A DNA stretch of 64,000 bases from Rhabdornis inornatus (lineage: Eukaryota > Chordata > Aves > Passeriformes > Rhabdornithidae): positions 514,267 through 578,266 of the forward strand of contig VWZS01001987.1 of assembly GCA_013397075.1 (NCBI GenBank). The letters are read 5' to 3'. Positions 13,469 through 25,500 of the stretch are shown here, piece by piece. The position numbers were made by a program, and so were the translations under genes. Position 1 is the stretch's first letter. The number at the start of each line of letters is the position of its first letter. The notes beneath the pieces are model-generated. The model did not search any database and was not told the origin of the DNA. It saw only the letters and a list, made by a program, of their open reading frames with translations.

Positions 13469-13474
13469 ATTGAC
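13469..13474. repeat. Target-site duplication, right copy (ATTGAC)
   Basis: An exact match to the hexamer at 13172-13177, directly abutting the CA end of the LTR. Confidence 0.8.
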
Positions 13475-15961
13475 CTCAGCAATGTCTCTTTCACCAGGCC
13501 ACATCCCAGTCCTAGAGGAAGCCTTCCAAGCTAAACAAGCCCAGCAGAGACCCACAGACAGGGAGAAGGAGCCACGGGGATCAGCAACACACACTGCTGC
13601 AGCATGTCCCCAAGAGCTCTCCATGTCCCACCTGCCATCACAGTGCTGAGGCAGCCACAGGGTCCCTGGTGTTCCCCTGGCTGCCTGCCCCACCCAGCTG
13701 CAGGTGCAGCATCCCTGTGCCCTGGCTGGTGCACCAGAGCCATGCAAGGTGGGGCAAGGCTGGCCCTTGTGCCACATGTCATAGCAGCACCTTTAGCCAG
13801 CTCTCATCCTCAGAGGCATTAGTTTTTCCCAAAAGCTCTTCTTTCAGCAGCTCTAATCACTTTGCCTGACCTGCATTTCCTGTGGCTGGGCAAGGTCTGC
13901 CAGCTCCAGCTCCCTGCAACTTTTCTGAGGGTGAGCTTCTGTCAGTAGGGGTGCACATCATCCCCCTTGTCCCAACCTCCTCCCATCCCCACCTGTTCCC
14001 TGACTGCTCACCTCTCAACCTTCCCTGATCCCCTTCCCTTACCCACTACATCCCCAAACTCTCACATCCCAAGGTTCTCCATGGACAGCCCCATCTGTGG
14101 GGTCACACAGTGGTGATGGGGCTGCTGGCTCTCCTGCACCATCAAACACACTGACTGAATCACTGTGGCTCCAAGCAAGCAGCTGGAGCAATGCTATGCA
14201 ACTATAGGATGGTCCATGGCTGAGTATCCCAGCCCTCTCTAACTGCAAAATCAGCTCTCCATCATGAGTCATCTGATTATCTAGTACCAGGGAACGAGCT
14301 GGACTAGAGGTGACACCACCCCCCCCAAGGACACAGAGATCAGTGTTTTGAGACACTGCATCTGCACCAAGCTGGTGGGGAGCATCTGAAGCCAGTCACT
14401 GTTTTCAAAGAAAACAAACCATAATGCTGCTGGTGAACTCTCAGCAATCTCTCTACCCTGCATCCCACCGGAACGATGAGCAGAAAGTCCTGTGATTCAC
14501 CCTGAAACTCATCTCCAGGGCAGAAGAGACAACTCTCAGGACAGAGGCAGAGAAGGGCAAGCACAGATGTGGCAGAGGTGGCCAGGACCCTTTGTCAGGG
14601 GCTGAGCATGTGCCACAGCAGCAAGCCCCAGGGTGCAGCTTCAGCTCCCGAGCCAGCTGGCCATGCTGGTTGTGACCACCTCGGGCACACAGACAGCAGT
14701 GGGATGCTGCAGGACCTGCTCTGGGGCAAGGAGGCCATGTCAGCATGCAGAACACTTACTGCCTTTGACAGACCTTTGAGCAGGAGGTCAGTCATCATGC
14801 TACAGGCAACACAGGATCAATTTGTCCAGCACAAATGACATTTTTGTTACCATTATCCCGTGACTCAGCACTCTGCATTTCTCATTTAGTGCCATTACAA
14901 AAGAGCCAGCACAAAAAGCAGGGCAGACAGATGCGAGCCTCTCCAAAGGGACATTGAAAGAGTACGCCAAGGAGCTGGTACTGCTGGCACAGCACAGAGC
15001 TCTGTGACAGCTGGAAGAGGAATGACTACAAGTGATGTGTAGCCAAGCACTGTTAAACTCATGATGTGTGCGAGGGAAATCTCTCAGCGTCTGCCAGCAT
15101 GAAGTGCGTCAGAGCTCAGACACAGAGATGAATCTCACATCCACTGAAGTACCTGGTTAAGGCTCCCAAGGACCAGGACATGGTCCTTAATCTGTAGGTA
15201 AGCACCAGGATCCTCACACAACTTGTTTGCTCTCTGACATCATGAGAAACCAAACTCCCTTGCTTGGAAAATAAAACAGAATGAGCTTTAGCAAGCTGTT
15301 AAAGGAACTGGCTGATGAACAACAAGCTTATGGGGCCAGGCAGCATCCTTCATCCCTGAAACAGCATGTCCCATGTTACACAAGGGGAAGTGCAGGTCTC
15401 TGCATCTCACACACAGGGTCAGAGCTGCTCCACAGTGTGTGGGTGGCATCCCCTGAGGTCAGCCACATTTGGTCACCCCAAGAAAAGGGGGGTTTGGGTC
15501 ATCCCTGTCCCCACAAGGTACAAAAGGTAACACACCTTTACCATTAGACTGTGCTGGCTCAGGTAGCAGCCACTCCAGGTTTGGGCCAGGAGCAATGGAT
15601 TACAGTGGGCAAGGGCCAGTTTATCCCAGCAAGCCTGCCCTCACCTTGGTTCTTCTGCAGGTCAGGCATCCTGCCAGCTCAGGCTTCACCTAACCTGTCA
15701 AGGTGTCAGCATTCTTAAAACTAAATCAGAAACTGTCCCAGATTGCTACAGACATAATTAAAATAAACTGATTGGCATTTTAATATCCGTTGCTGTTGAA
15801 TCAGTAATGGGATTTCTGAAAAGATGTCTTGGTCTCAAGCTTCAAAAGGTGAGCCTGCCAGAGATCACACAGTGGCTCTGACCAGTGCTCAGACCCCTGT
15901 TATAAACTAAAATTAATGCAGCTCAGCCTTAGGCTGCAGCTTAACTGAGCCAGCGAGCAGG
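13475..15961. other. Unique, locally GC-richer non-coding sequence
   Basis: This part is visibly more GC-rich than most of the window (for example 13560-14760), but CpG stays sparse, so it is not a CpG island. A short inverted repeat lies at 13649-13656/13679-13686. Open frames up to about 150 codons occur on both strands, as expected from fewer stop codons in GC-rich DNA. None is recognised. Confidence 0.55.
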
Positions 15962-16021
15962 AATGTTCTGGGCTCTAGTAGGGTGTGAAGAAATGTTCTG
16001 GGCTCTTGTAGGGTGTGAAGA
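15962..16021. repeat. Tandem duplication, 30 bp x 2
   Basis: The 30-bp unit beginning AATGTTCTGGGCTCTAGTAG at 15962-15991 is repeated at 15992-16021 with a single A-to-T difference. This is a recent small local duplication. Confidence 0.95.
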
Positions 16022-19000
16022 AAGGGAAGCTGAGTAACTCCTACTTTCTTTCTATGCATAGTGAATAGGCCAAATTCCGACCCTTTCTTCATTGCTATGA
16101 AGCCAACTGCATTGCTGCTGATGGAAAGTGTCCAAGGGAAATCTACAGGTGTACTAAGAAGTCAAAAAAAGCCTGGAGGAAGGGAAATGCCAGCTAAGCA
16201 TGTCTCAAAAGGTATCTTCAGAGGGTGCTGGCTGCACTACATGTCAGCATGATAGCCATTAGGCTCACCCCAGATAAGCAAATCCAGCCCTAGTGACAGA
16301 TAGGGCAATGGGAGGCTGCAGCTCTGAGGCTCCTCAGATCCCAGGAGCTGTGGCTGCTGGCATTGTGGTTTTTGGCACCACAGGGATATCTCACAGAACA
16401 AACCTTTGCCCTCTCCTCCAGGACAGCACCCAACTTTAGAATAAACCCTCCTAAGGGCGAAATTAAATCATGAGGACTGTACCTCCACTCCCTCCAAGAA
16501 GCAGCAATATTCAGCAGAGCATATTAATAGCTCCATGCCAAGGCAAGATAGGCTTCTCAAGACCAGCTACAATGAGGATCTATTAAATCAGTCACAATCA
16601 AAACCTAGTCTGCCTTCAAGTGACTTCCAATTAGGATGCAGTAACAGTATTAAAGGGCTCAGACAGGCAAATTAAAAAGCTGCACTGAGGAGGAATCGCT
16701 TCCTAGAGGGCTAATCTTCATCATCTTCAGAAATAAAAGCCTCCAGAAGTTCTGATTTTTAAAAAGCCCAGACAACACATCATCTAATTAAAAGACTAGC
16801 TAACATTATGTCACTGTTGAGTTTTCCACTTTTGATACCTTTTTTTTCCTACCCAGCTGCCACCAAACCAAAAGGGTAAAATCACGAAATATCTCCTTCA
16901 CATCTTGTCATGTTTCACTTGAAGCCTGATAAAGAAAAAGACATGATGACTGGAAAGAATTAATTGCAGCTTTGTTGAATAGTTTGTATCCTTAGCAGGG
17001 GAACAAAGAGTAAGCCTACTTGATCATTCAAAGAATCAGGAGCCAATCTGAAACAGAGCAGTGAGCTCAGATTAAGGGGCCAGGTTACTAAGTGGAATTT
17101 TGCAAATCAATTTCAAAAATTCAAGAGCGAAGAGGGCAAGATCCATTTATCTGTTTATTGATTTGAGGAGTAACCACCTCAGTAACTTCTGAAACTCTCT
17201 GAAATATATTCAAAATTAACCGAAGGCAAAAGCAGTAGTTTTCCATGCCTGGGAAGAGAACTTTTTACAGTTTAAAAATATAGACTTTATTACTATATTA
17301 ATGAAATAACCTATACATTAATAAAAAATGTATCCCAATATAATATGCCTCTCTGATTTTGTATAGCACCTCTATACATATATATGGATACACAGGCAAA
17401 CTAAAGTTAGCTGTTCATCAACATCAACACTTGCCCAGCATGAACACTTAACTAAAGAGCCTGGAAAAGTTATGTCCTTATATCACATCAGAGACTTCAG
17501 ATATCAGAGGCAGGTGGTAGAAGATTCATCTCCAAAAAACTACAGGAAGAAACATCCCTCATCTTCCATGCTGGAGGTCAGGTGAAGCCCCAGCATAAGA
17601 CAAGAATGTCACAGCTTCTCATTTTCCTCTGACAAACACTTACTTGTACAAATCATCCCCAAACCAAGACTGTTACAGTCATGTAAAACAAGACGTTTTT
17701 CAGTTTCGTAAAGGATCCAGAAAACAAAACCAAAAGCAACAACAACTTTAGGAAAGGCCCCAATTTCCATGACTCCCAACCTAAAATATCATTGCTCTCA
17801 CCAATCCCCCCTACCTCTCACACTCGTCTTCAAGTCCAGCATTTCCTTTCATTTACCTCCATACCCATGCAACATTTCTCTTCTTTCCTTTTTTTTTTCT
17901 TTTCTTAAAATTTGTAATTGCAACTAGTTCAACTCCTGAACAAAACCCACTGGGAAACAAAGTGATCTGTCTAACCGAAAATTGCTTTCCACTACCCTCA
18001 GTTTTTGTTGGGTTGGGTTATTGTGTTGTATTTTTCCCCCTTGTTTTTACTTAGTTATTTTTCTTTTTATACATACCTGGTGACACAAGAATGCCACCCA
18101 GTCATATTTAGGTCCCCATCCCTGGAGTGGCAGTAAGGTAAGCATATGGTCACTATACACATATCTCTATACCAAAGGAAGCTCCACTGTCAGGAACCTC
18201 ATCCCTGTTCTATGAACTACAAACTGCATCTGAAAGGAGAACATGCAAAACTCCACCTGGCACTTTTAACCCTTCCCCATCTACTTTTTATTGTAGCTTC
18301 TGAAAGATTAGCTCTGTTGAAATGGCAGGACTGGATGGTAATTATCAGGAAGTGACAGAAAGTATCAAAACAGAAAGAGCAAGAAAACAGAATCAAGGAG
18401 TCTGGGTCTACTTTCCCAACACAGCTATGGCTGCTGTGTGACCATGGAAGAAGCTGGCTCCCTCTCCTCCATGCCCCAGCTTCCCCATCTATCTAGTGGG
18501 GTGGAAATTTTTCCCCATCTCTTAGGGGTCTTCCTTCACAATACACGCTCAGCTGAAGAAAAAAAAGAGAGTTTGGACTGAAATCTTTTTCCATAGCAAA
18601 GAAATGTCATATTAAAAGATTACTATTTCCAATTGGATTTGGTAATTAAGCAAACCTGTGCCTTGTATATGCCTTCATTGTGTCAATGTACAGGAGCATG
18701 GTTTCTTTTTATTGATTTGGGGTTCTTTTTAAAAATACCTTATTTGTCTTTGAGGCTATGCAGGAGCCCAGTCACAAGGTCACACTGCTGTGCTGCTTCT
18801 TCAGTTCTGTGTAATCCCAACCCTCACTGTTAAACCAGAAAAGGGCCTTCAGGTTCTCACACTGGGCTGCAGGGAATACCTACATGAAATCATACAACAC
18901 TCTTGTCAGGAGAATGACCAACAAGTCCAGCAGTTGCTAATTTCCTGCCTCCCTTTCTACTTTCCCAGGCCAAACATAGCATGGGTGTAGGACAGCCATA

Positions 19001-22000
19001 ATCCCCAGCATGGCAGTACCTGGTTTATTCCATTGCTTCCCAGGCCAACAACCAAGGTGGGTGCTGATTTATCTCAGCAGAGCATTTGGCTCCATAGCAC
19101 AGGACTGAACAAAAACAATATTGTGGACTAAATTAGCACTGGTTTATCTCCACTGACAGCAAAAGACAACAAATGAATTTGGCAGCATGAAACAGATGAA
19201 GGAGATATGAATGCCGAGGCAGACAGCACAGGATCATGTACTTTGTCTGAGAGCTCTTATGTTTATGCCTTTAAAATGCGTGCCAAGTTCTTTCTCTAGA
19301 AGTACATATCTTTAAACTAAAATATGCCCTAAAGCCTAAAACTGCACCTGCAGGCACAAGGTCAAAAAGTACTCTTTTCTGTGTAGAAGTATTTTTGAGT
19401 GTCATCCTATGTGGGATTACTGTACTCTCTATGAAGAGCAAGTCTGGCAACTACACCTTCTCCATCTTGCTCCAGGCACCAGGTGTGGTTTGTGTTGGAG
19501 GTGAGATACTATATTGCACATCACAGCTCCAACATCTGGTGTAAGCTGTGCTACAAAATGAGCCTGATGGCTTGGCTCCTTCTCCTTCACAGGCAGCCCA
19601 TAGGTAGCTCCCCAGCAGCTGCCAGCTGAGGCAGCTGGCTTCTCCTGTAGCATTTTGCTGATGGTGTTTATCCTGCAGTGCCTGGCACCCTGCAGCCATG
19701 ATCCTCAAACACAAGCAAAAACACTGCTGTAAGTTCAGTTCTAAGCACACAACCCAAGGTCACAGAGGTTCTGCTACTTCTACAGAAGTAAAAACTAATT
19801 TGTGGAGTCAAAGCATCCTCCATTCATATAAAACAAACCAGTACAAGCCAGAATAATTTTGAAGAGGATCCCTATGTGAAAGGTAGATTTGGTTTCTACT
19901 CCCAAGCTCTAACAAACTCTCCCATCTCAGCCTTTTCTTTCAAAACCTTTATTCTCCTCTCTGAAGGGTGTCATTCTCTTCCTGGCCAGCCTCACACAGC
20001 AGCAGTTTGTCACTCCCAGGGTGCTCTCAGTGAGTGTTTGCAGTGCTGTAGAGCTGCACTGCTGGAAGGGTGTGAAAGGCCAAAAGAAGAAGTTTGCTCA
20101 AGAAGCCCTCATTGCAGAGGCTTTACAAGATCTGGGAGGACGTTGATGGCTGGTAGGAGAGGGGCAATATTTCTGCAGCCAGGGAAATAGTCTGGAACAG
20201 AAGGGGCAGGTGTATGTGGACTCCCTGCTAGGGTATCATGCTTTTGCAATAGAGGTACCCTTTCCAATTCACTGCCATTCACCCAGCTTACCAAGACAGA
20301 CTAAAGCTCTGATATTCCCAGGGAGTGGCACCATGTGACAAGGATTTATCCTCTGTTTGGCACCTGCCTCAGGAAAACACTTAGGACAGCCAACACACAC
20401 AGTGTTGTTGCATGCAAATCTGCAGCTTCTAACTCTACCCCTGGTGCCCTTCTCAACACCACATCAGCTCCCTAGTAGGGGACTGAAACAAGGTCAGGTT
20501 TGGAAGAGAACCCAACCTCCAAGACAGCAGTCTAGAGCCATGACTTGAAGAGAACTCACAAATGCCACAGAGCCCAAAGGGTCTGGTTTTCTCCTGGTGA
20601 GCAAAGCGTGCAATGATTAGATCAGGGCTTCGTGTAGGCTTTTGCTCTATTTAGCTTGTCTCTGCTGCACTTCAGTGGCTCAGACACACACAGACTGACC
20701 CTCTTCCCAACCCACTCCAGAAAGAAATGGAGAATGACCAGCTAAAAGATGTATTCACTCCAACAGTATACACGGCCAATAAAAGAATGTAATTCAGACA
20801 CTCATGGCACAGCACTGGCTCAGCTCCTTCTCCAGGAGTTTGAGCAATAAGATACAGGTCACCCAAGCTTTAGCTCCTGCTGGCATCCTGTGCACTGGGA
20901 AGAGACAGCCACAAAGCCATGCAAAGCTCCAAAAGCAAAGAGCATCCCTTTTCTTTCTTTCCTTGGTCACTAGAATTGTCCAAGGAGTCTCTGCCTCAGA
21001 CATTAGGTCTGAGCAGCCTCTCACTGCACACACTATTGTGGGGACAATAATTGGGAAAAACAGCCCCACAGCAGAGATGCTGTACTTGGGCCACCACTAT
21101 CCTGTAAGAAGGGGTCAGGGGGAAAGGGGTGGTGTACCAGCAGAGGCAATGCACCTGGGCATCCATTTCTTCCAGCTGCTATTGAAGCCAGGAAGAAGAC
21201 AGCAAGTCCAGTTTTGCTGCAGCCCTGGAATGCTCTATGCTCTGCCCAGCCCGCAGACAGGGATCTGCATGACCAGATTTGATTAGGTACTCTTGGCACC
21301 ATCCTTGACTGCTGGGCTGAGCTCCCCTATCATAAGAAGCAGTAAATGAAACAGGAATTATGCAATGTGAAGGGCTGAGTGATGGAATAGTGACTGGAGT
21401 GGGAACAACTGCCCCTCAAACCAATGACTGCAGATACAGCTCATCATTTACTATCATTTCCCTGTAACCTTTCTCCATGAGGAGAAACAACATTACGGAG
21501 CAGGGAACTCTGTCTTTGGTGTAAAGCTAAAAGCTTCTGCAAGGAGTTGACTGCTTGGCTACAAGATGCTTTCACAACCACACACCAAGAAATATGAAGC
21601 TCCCCTTCCAGTTCAAAGTCACCACTGGATGAAAGTGTTTCAATTTCTTCTAAGTCATCATGGAATTTCACAACCCAAGAGAAAAAAAATCCTTTTCTTC
21701 CCCCTTTTTTTTTTTAAGTATTTTTTGGCTTTCTGTTCACCGATAACAGAGTAACAGATATCCACTTGAATTCACGTCAAGCCTCAGGAAGCAGCAGGCA
21801 CTCACAATGCCTGTTGCTAGTGCAAAGTTGCTTGTTTGTCCCCTCTCCACCCACCTCCTGGTCCGATTTGCTGCACTCCTCAACTTTCTCTCCAAATTTC
21901 TGGAGGGGACAGAGAAGGCAAACGCACTTACCCAAGGAACCTCTCCACACATTGACTCAGCCAACAAACTGCCTGGGGAAACATTAAACTGAAGTTTGGT

Positions 22001-22533
22001 ATCTGCATTGCAGAAGATAAACACCTTGGCAAAACAGGTCAAGCAATATCCAAGGACAAATCAAATCTCCACTTCAAGGGAGGTGAACTCAAAGCAGGAC
22101 AAAGAGGAGTGTAAGCAGAGAAAAAAACAAAGCACAAAGGACTGGAAGCAGAAAAAAAGATGGCATGAAAACTGAGGAACAGAATAACACAAAAGAAGCC
22201 TCCACCACAAATACATTAATATTGTAGAGGGACACTACTATCAGGGCTGGCTGCTGCCTCTCCAAAGTTTTCCATAAGTGCTGTGGAGGGATTTTAACCA
22301 ACCAGCACATGTGGAAAGGGCAGAACTGTGTTCAACACAAGCCTCTTCCTTTACAACTGCAACTTTTTACGCACCTGAACAGAAGCATCCTACTACACTT
22401 TCAACTTTTTGCTAAGCAACTTGCCACTTCCTAGCTTGCTCTTAGAAGTATTTTCAAGACTCTTTTGGTGGGTGTTGCAGGGGCTTTTTTGCCCCATAAT
22501 ATCCTGTTTCATTCACCCCACACCACAGAGGGA
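16022..22533. other. Unique non-coding sequence; homeodomain-site-rich block and AT-rich patches
   Basis: No gene is recognised. The interval 16440-16970 is dense in homeodomain core motifs, such as TAATTA at 16785-16790 and AATTAATT at 16958-16965. The stretch 17260-17400 is strongly AT-rich, and 17880-18070 is T-rich on the plus strand. The longest open frame is about 160 codons (20804-21286, +) with no known similarity. Confidence 0.55.
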
Positions 22534-22559
22534 CCCACATGGGGAACCCACATGGGGAA
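22534..22559. repeat. Tandem duplication, 13 bp x 2
   Basis: CCCACATGGGGAA at 22534-22546 is repeated exactly at 22547-22559. Confidence 0.95.
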
Positions 22560-25500
22560 CTCACTCTGACTCATCCCCAGAGCACCATTCACCAGGTGCT
22601 TCAAGACAAAAGTCATAATGCACATCCTGAAAGGGACACTTCTGATCCCTCTCACAGCACAGAGCATTCCAGAGCTGAGCTCTAGCCATTACAATTATGG
22701 ATCCGAGCCTCAAAATGCAATAGCCACTGACAGAGCTGCTTCAGTTAGCCTGGTGTTTTTGACACCTCCAAGCTACTTGACATCCATTTTACCAAAAACA
22801 CAGGGTAGGGATGGATGTAACCACAAATGGATAGCTTTCAGAATAGGAGACAAAAACTGTGACTTAGGAGATAAACCTGTCAGGCAAGTGAAAACACAGG
22901 TACAACAATGAAGAAATTTCATTCCAGTTTTTATGATGTGATCTTAAATACAGTTGATAACTATGGCCTTGATGCAAAAAAACCTTTGAACTCTGCTCAA
23001 ATAAATACAATAACAGAAAACACTTACTCAGTGTGTATCACTGGCACTTAATAGAGTAAACTACTAAAAATGAAGTTATCAATTGCATTCTTTAGTAGAT
23101 GTACATATTCCTCAGAGACACAGTGAAGTGGTGAGAGGAAGAGAGAATAATAAGCACCTGGTCTGCACACTTGCCCCACACTCATCTATTGTTTCCACTG
23201 TGGTTTGGCTATGCTCTCTAGCATGCTCTGTGAAACAAATATGACAGAAATTACTTAACCAGCAAGCAAGACCTTCTTGCTCTTTTATGAATGATCTCTC
23301 CTGCCTCTTAACCCTTTGTACAGCGAGGAACCCAGGCTGTTAAATACTCTGCCTGCTGTGGTTTGTCACTGGCTGCTGTCACCCTCCTTTTAATGTCATG
23401 TTTTTCCACCCAGAAGAGCTAGCAGCCTTTTGTAATTTCTAGCAGTGCATTAGTGCCTCGTTACACAACACACCAAGGCACAGACTGAAACACAAAGGAC
23501 AGACAGCTCTGGTAGCAAAGGAGAGATCCATCACCCAGCCCTTTGTCCTTATTTTAAACTGTAGAACCTCCTCATTTTGATTTAAGGCCAGGCTGTGCTT
23601 ACAGCTGTTCTTCACCATACCAGGAAGGACAGCCTGAGGCCAGGGATTTCTGGGCCTATGGAGGAGTGATGGACAGACTGCCAGGTTAATCGCTCAATAG
23701 CACTGATGCCAGGTCCTGTTAGAGGGCAGCTCCTCAGCAGGCAGGTGGGAGCAAGGTCCAGGAGGTAACAACCCTGTACAGCATAGATCATTCTGGGGAA
23801 AGACTTTGTGCACTCAGTTTATTTGCTTCAATATTCTACAGCCTAATTTGATTCCTCTAGACCAAGGGCAAACTCCCTCCTGCCAGCCATGGCTTGCCAG
23901 CATGGCTGTTTCTAACCAAGGTCTCCACTGGCACCATCTTTTATTTCACCACCTGCCACCATCTGAAATCAGGATTGCAGGAGTTTTATTGTGGACAGTT
24001 TCCTTGCTGATGAAGCCCACACTGAGCAAGGGAATTCAACAACAGGAGGAGGATATTTTGTCTGAAGCCAGAGCTTGATGCACACAGACTCTTTTCTCCA
24101 GAGCTACAGTTCACCTCCCCTCCAAGCCCTGCCTCTTCGTTTTTGCCTGAAGGGCAGCCAGCATTGCCAAAGGCCCTGTTCAAATCCACCCAGGATTTCA
24201 CACAAACGTGATCAACTCTGCTGCTGCCAGACCAAGGGACATATTCAAACCAACCTTCACTACTCTTAAGAGCAGCCTACTGAGACTGAATCATCACAGG
24301 TGGCACAAAAGCCATTTGAATCCAACACCACAAACCCCATTCTCTATGTAAATAAGCTTTCTTGCCAAACTACTCTTAAAAAGCCAGGACTAACAGAGCT
24401 TAATTGCCTTCTTTATGTTTTTTTCCAGACAATGTAGTGTGACAGACTTTGATCTGCTCCAAGATGTTCTTTATCATGTCTTTTCTGATGAAACTACAGG
24501 GAAAAAAAAATGTTACAATTAAAGTAAACCCATCTGAGAGCACAACATACCAGTACTTGGACCATATTTCATCTCAGTTTTGTGAAAATACAAAGCCCTG
24601 CAAAGTAACTTTTCAGCACTTCAGAATCAAATGTAGCCTATGCCAAGACAAATATCCTTCTTATCAGGTCCTTTCCCCAGTAATAGTTTTATTTTTGGAA
24701 AAGAAAAAAGTCTTAAGAAATTGCCAGCAATTAAAATGACAACTGGACATAAAGCAGTTCAAAAATCTGATTTCTCCATTTTCAAGATCCAGATATACTC
24801 CCCCAAACAATAGTTTAATCCTTTTCTCAGATAAAGCTATTAAAACAGAAATCCTAATCTCCAGATGAAATGAAAGGTTTACAAAACACCAAAAGGAAAG
24901 TTTTACTGGAGACTAGTTAATTCTTTTAAATTGCAGTGAACATGTATTTTCAAAGCAAGAATAACAAAATCAGAAATCCTTTGCAAATGTTAACATGTTT
25001 TCAATTTTCCCATTTTTCTTTTGGGAAGAGAAGCAAGAACTACATGATGAATTGACCTGAGCGCTTGTGCTTTTGCTGGTCTATATCTTCCTCCTCCAGA
25101 GATAAGGACTTTCAGATGCAAAACATTCTCAAAAATCTGCATTGTTCTAATTGAAAATTTGGTCATAAGGCTACAAGCTTGTAATTCATAAATACAGATT
25201 TTTGGCAGACACTATTGACTAGCTAAAGCTTCATTTGCTGTCAGTACAAAAGGTATTATCCTGCAAAAACAGTCAGATTTAAAAACAGGGCAGTGTTTTT
25301 TGCTGTGGAAGACATCCCACTCTGTGGCCCATGAACATCCTGCTGCCATGAACCAGACTCTGGAGTAACTGCAGCCACCAGTTACTGTGTTCTGCTATTT
25401 GCAGAACACAGGAGACATGTTATTATGGAATAATTGTCTGTCATAATCCAGCTGTGCTATCAGCTCATGGCATTTACCTCAAGCCTATAACAAATTCTCA

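Noticed and set aside
20804..21286. 160-codon open frame (+)
   Set aside because: No known similarity, competing minus-strand frames over the same DNA, and no promoter or splice context.
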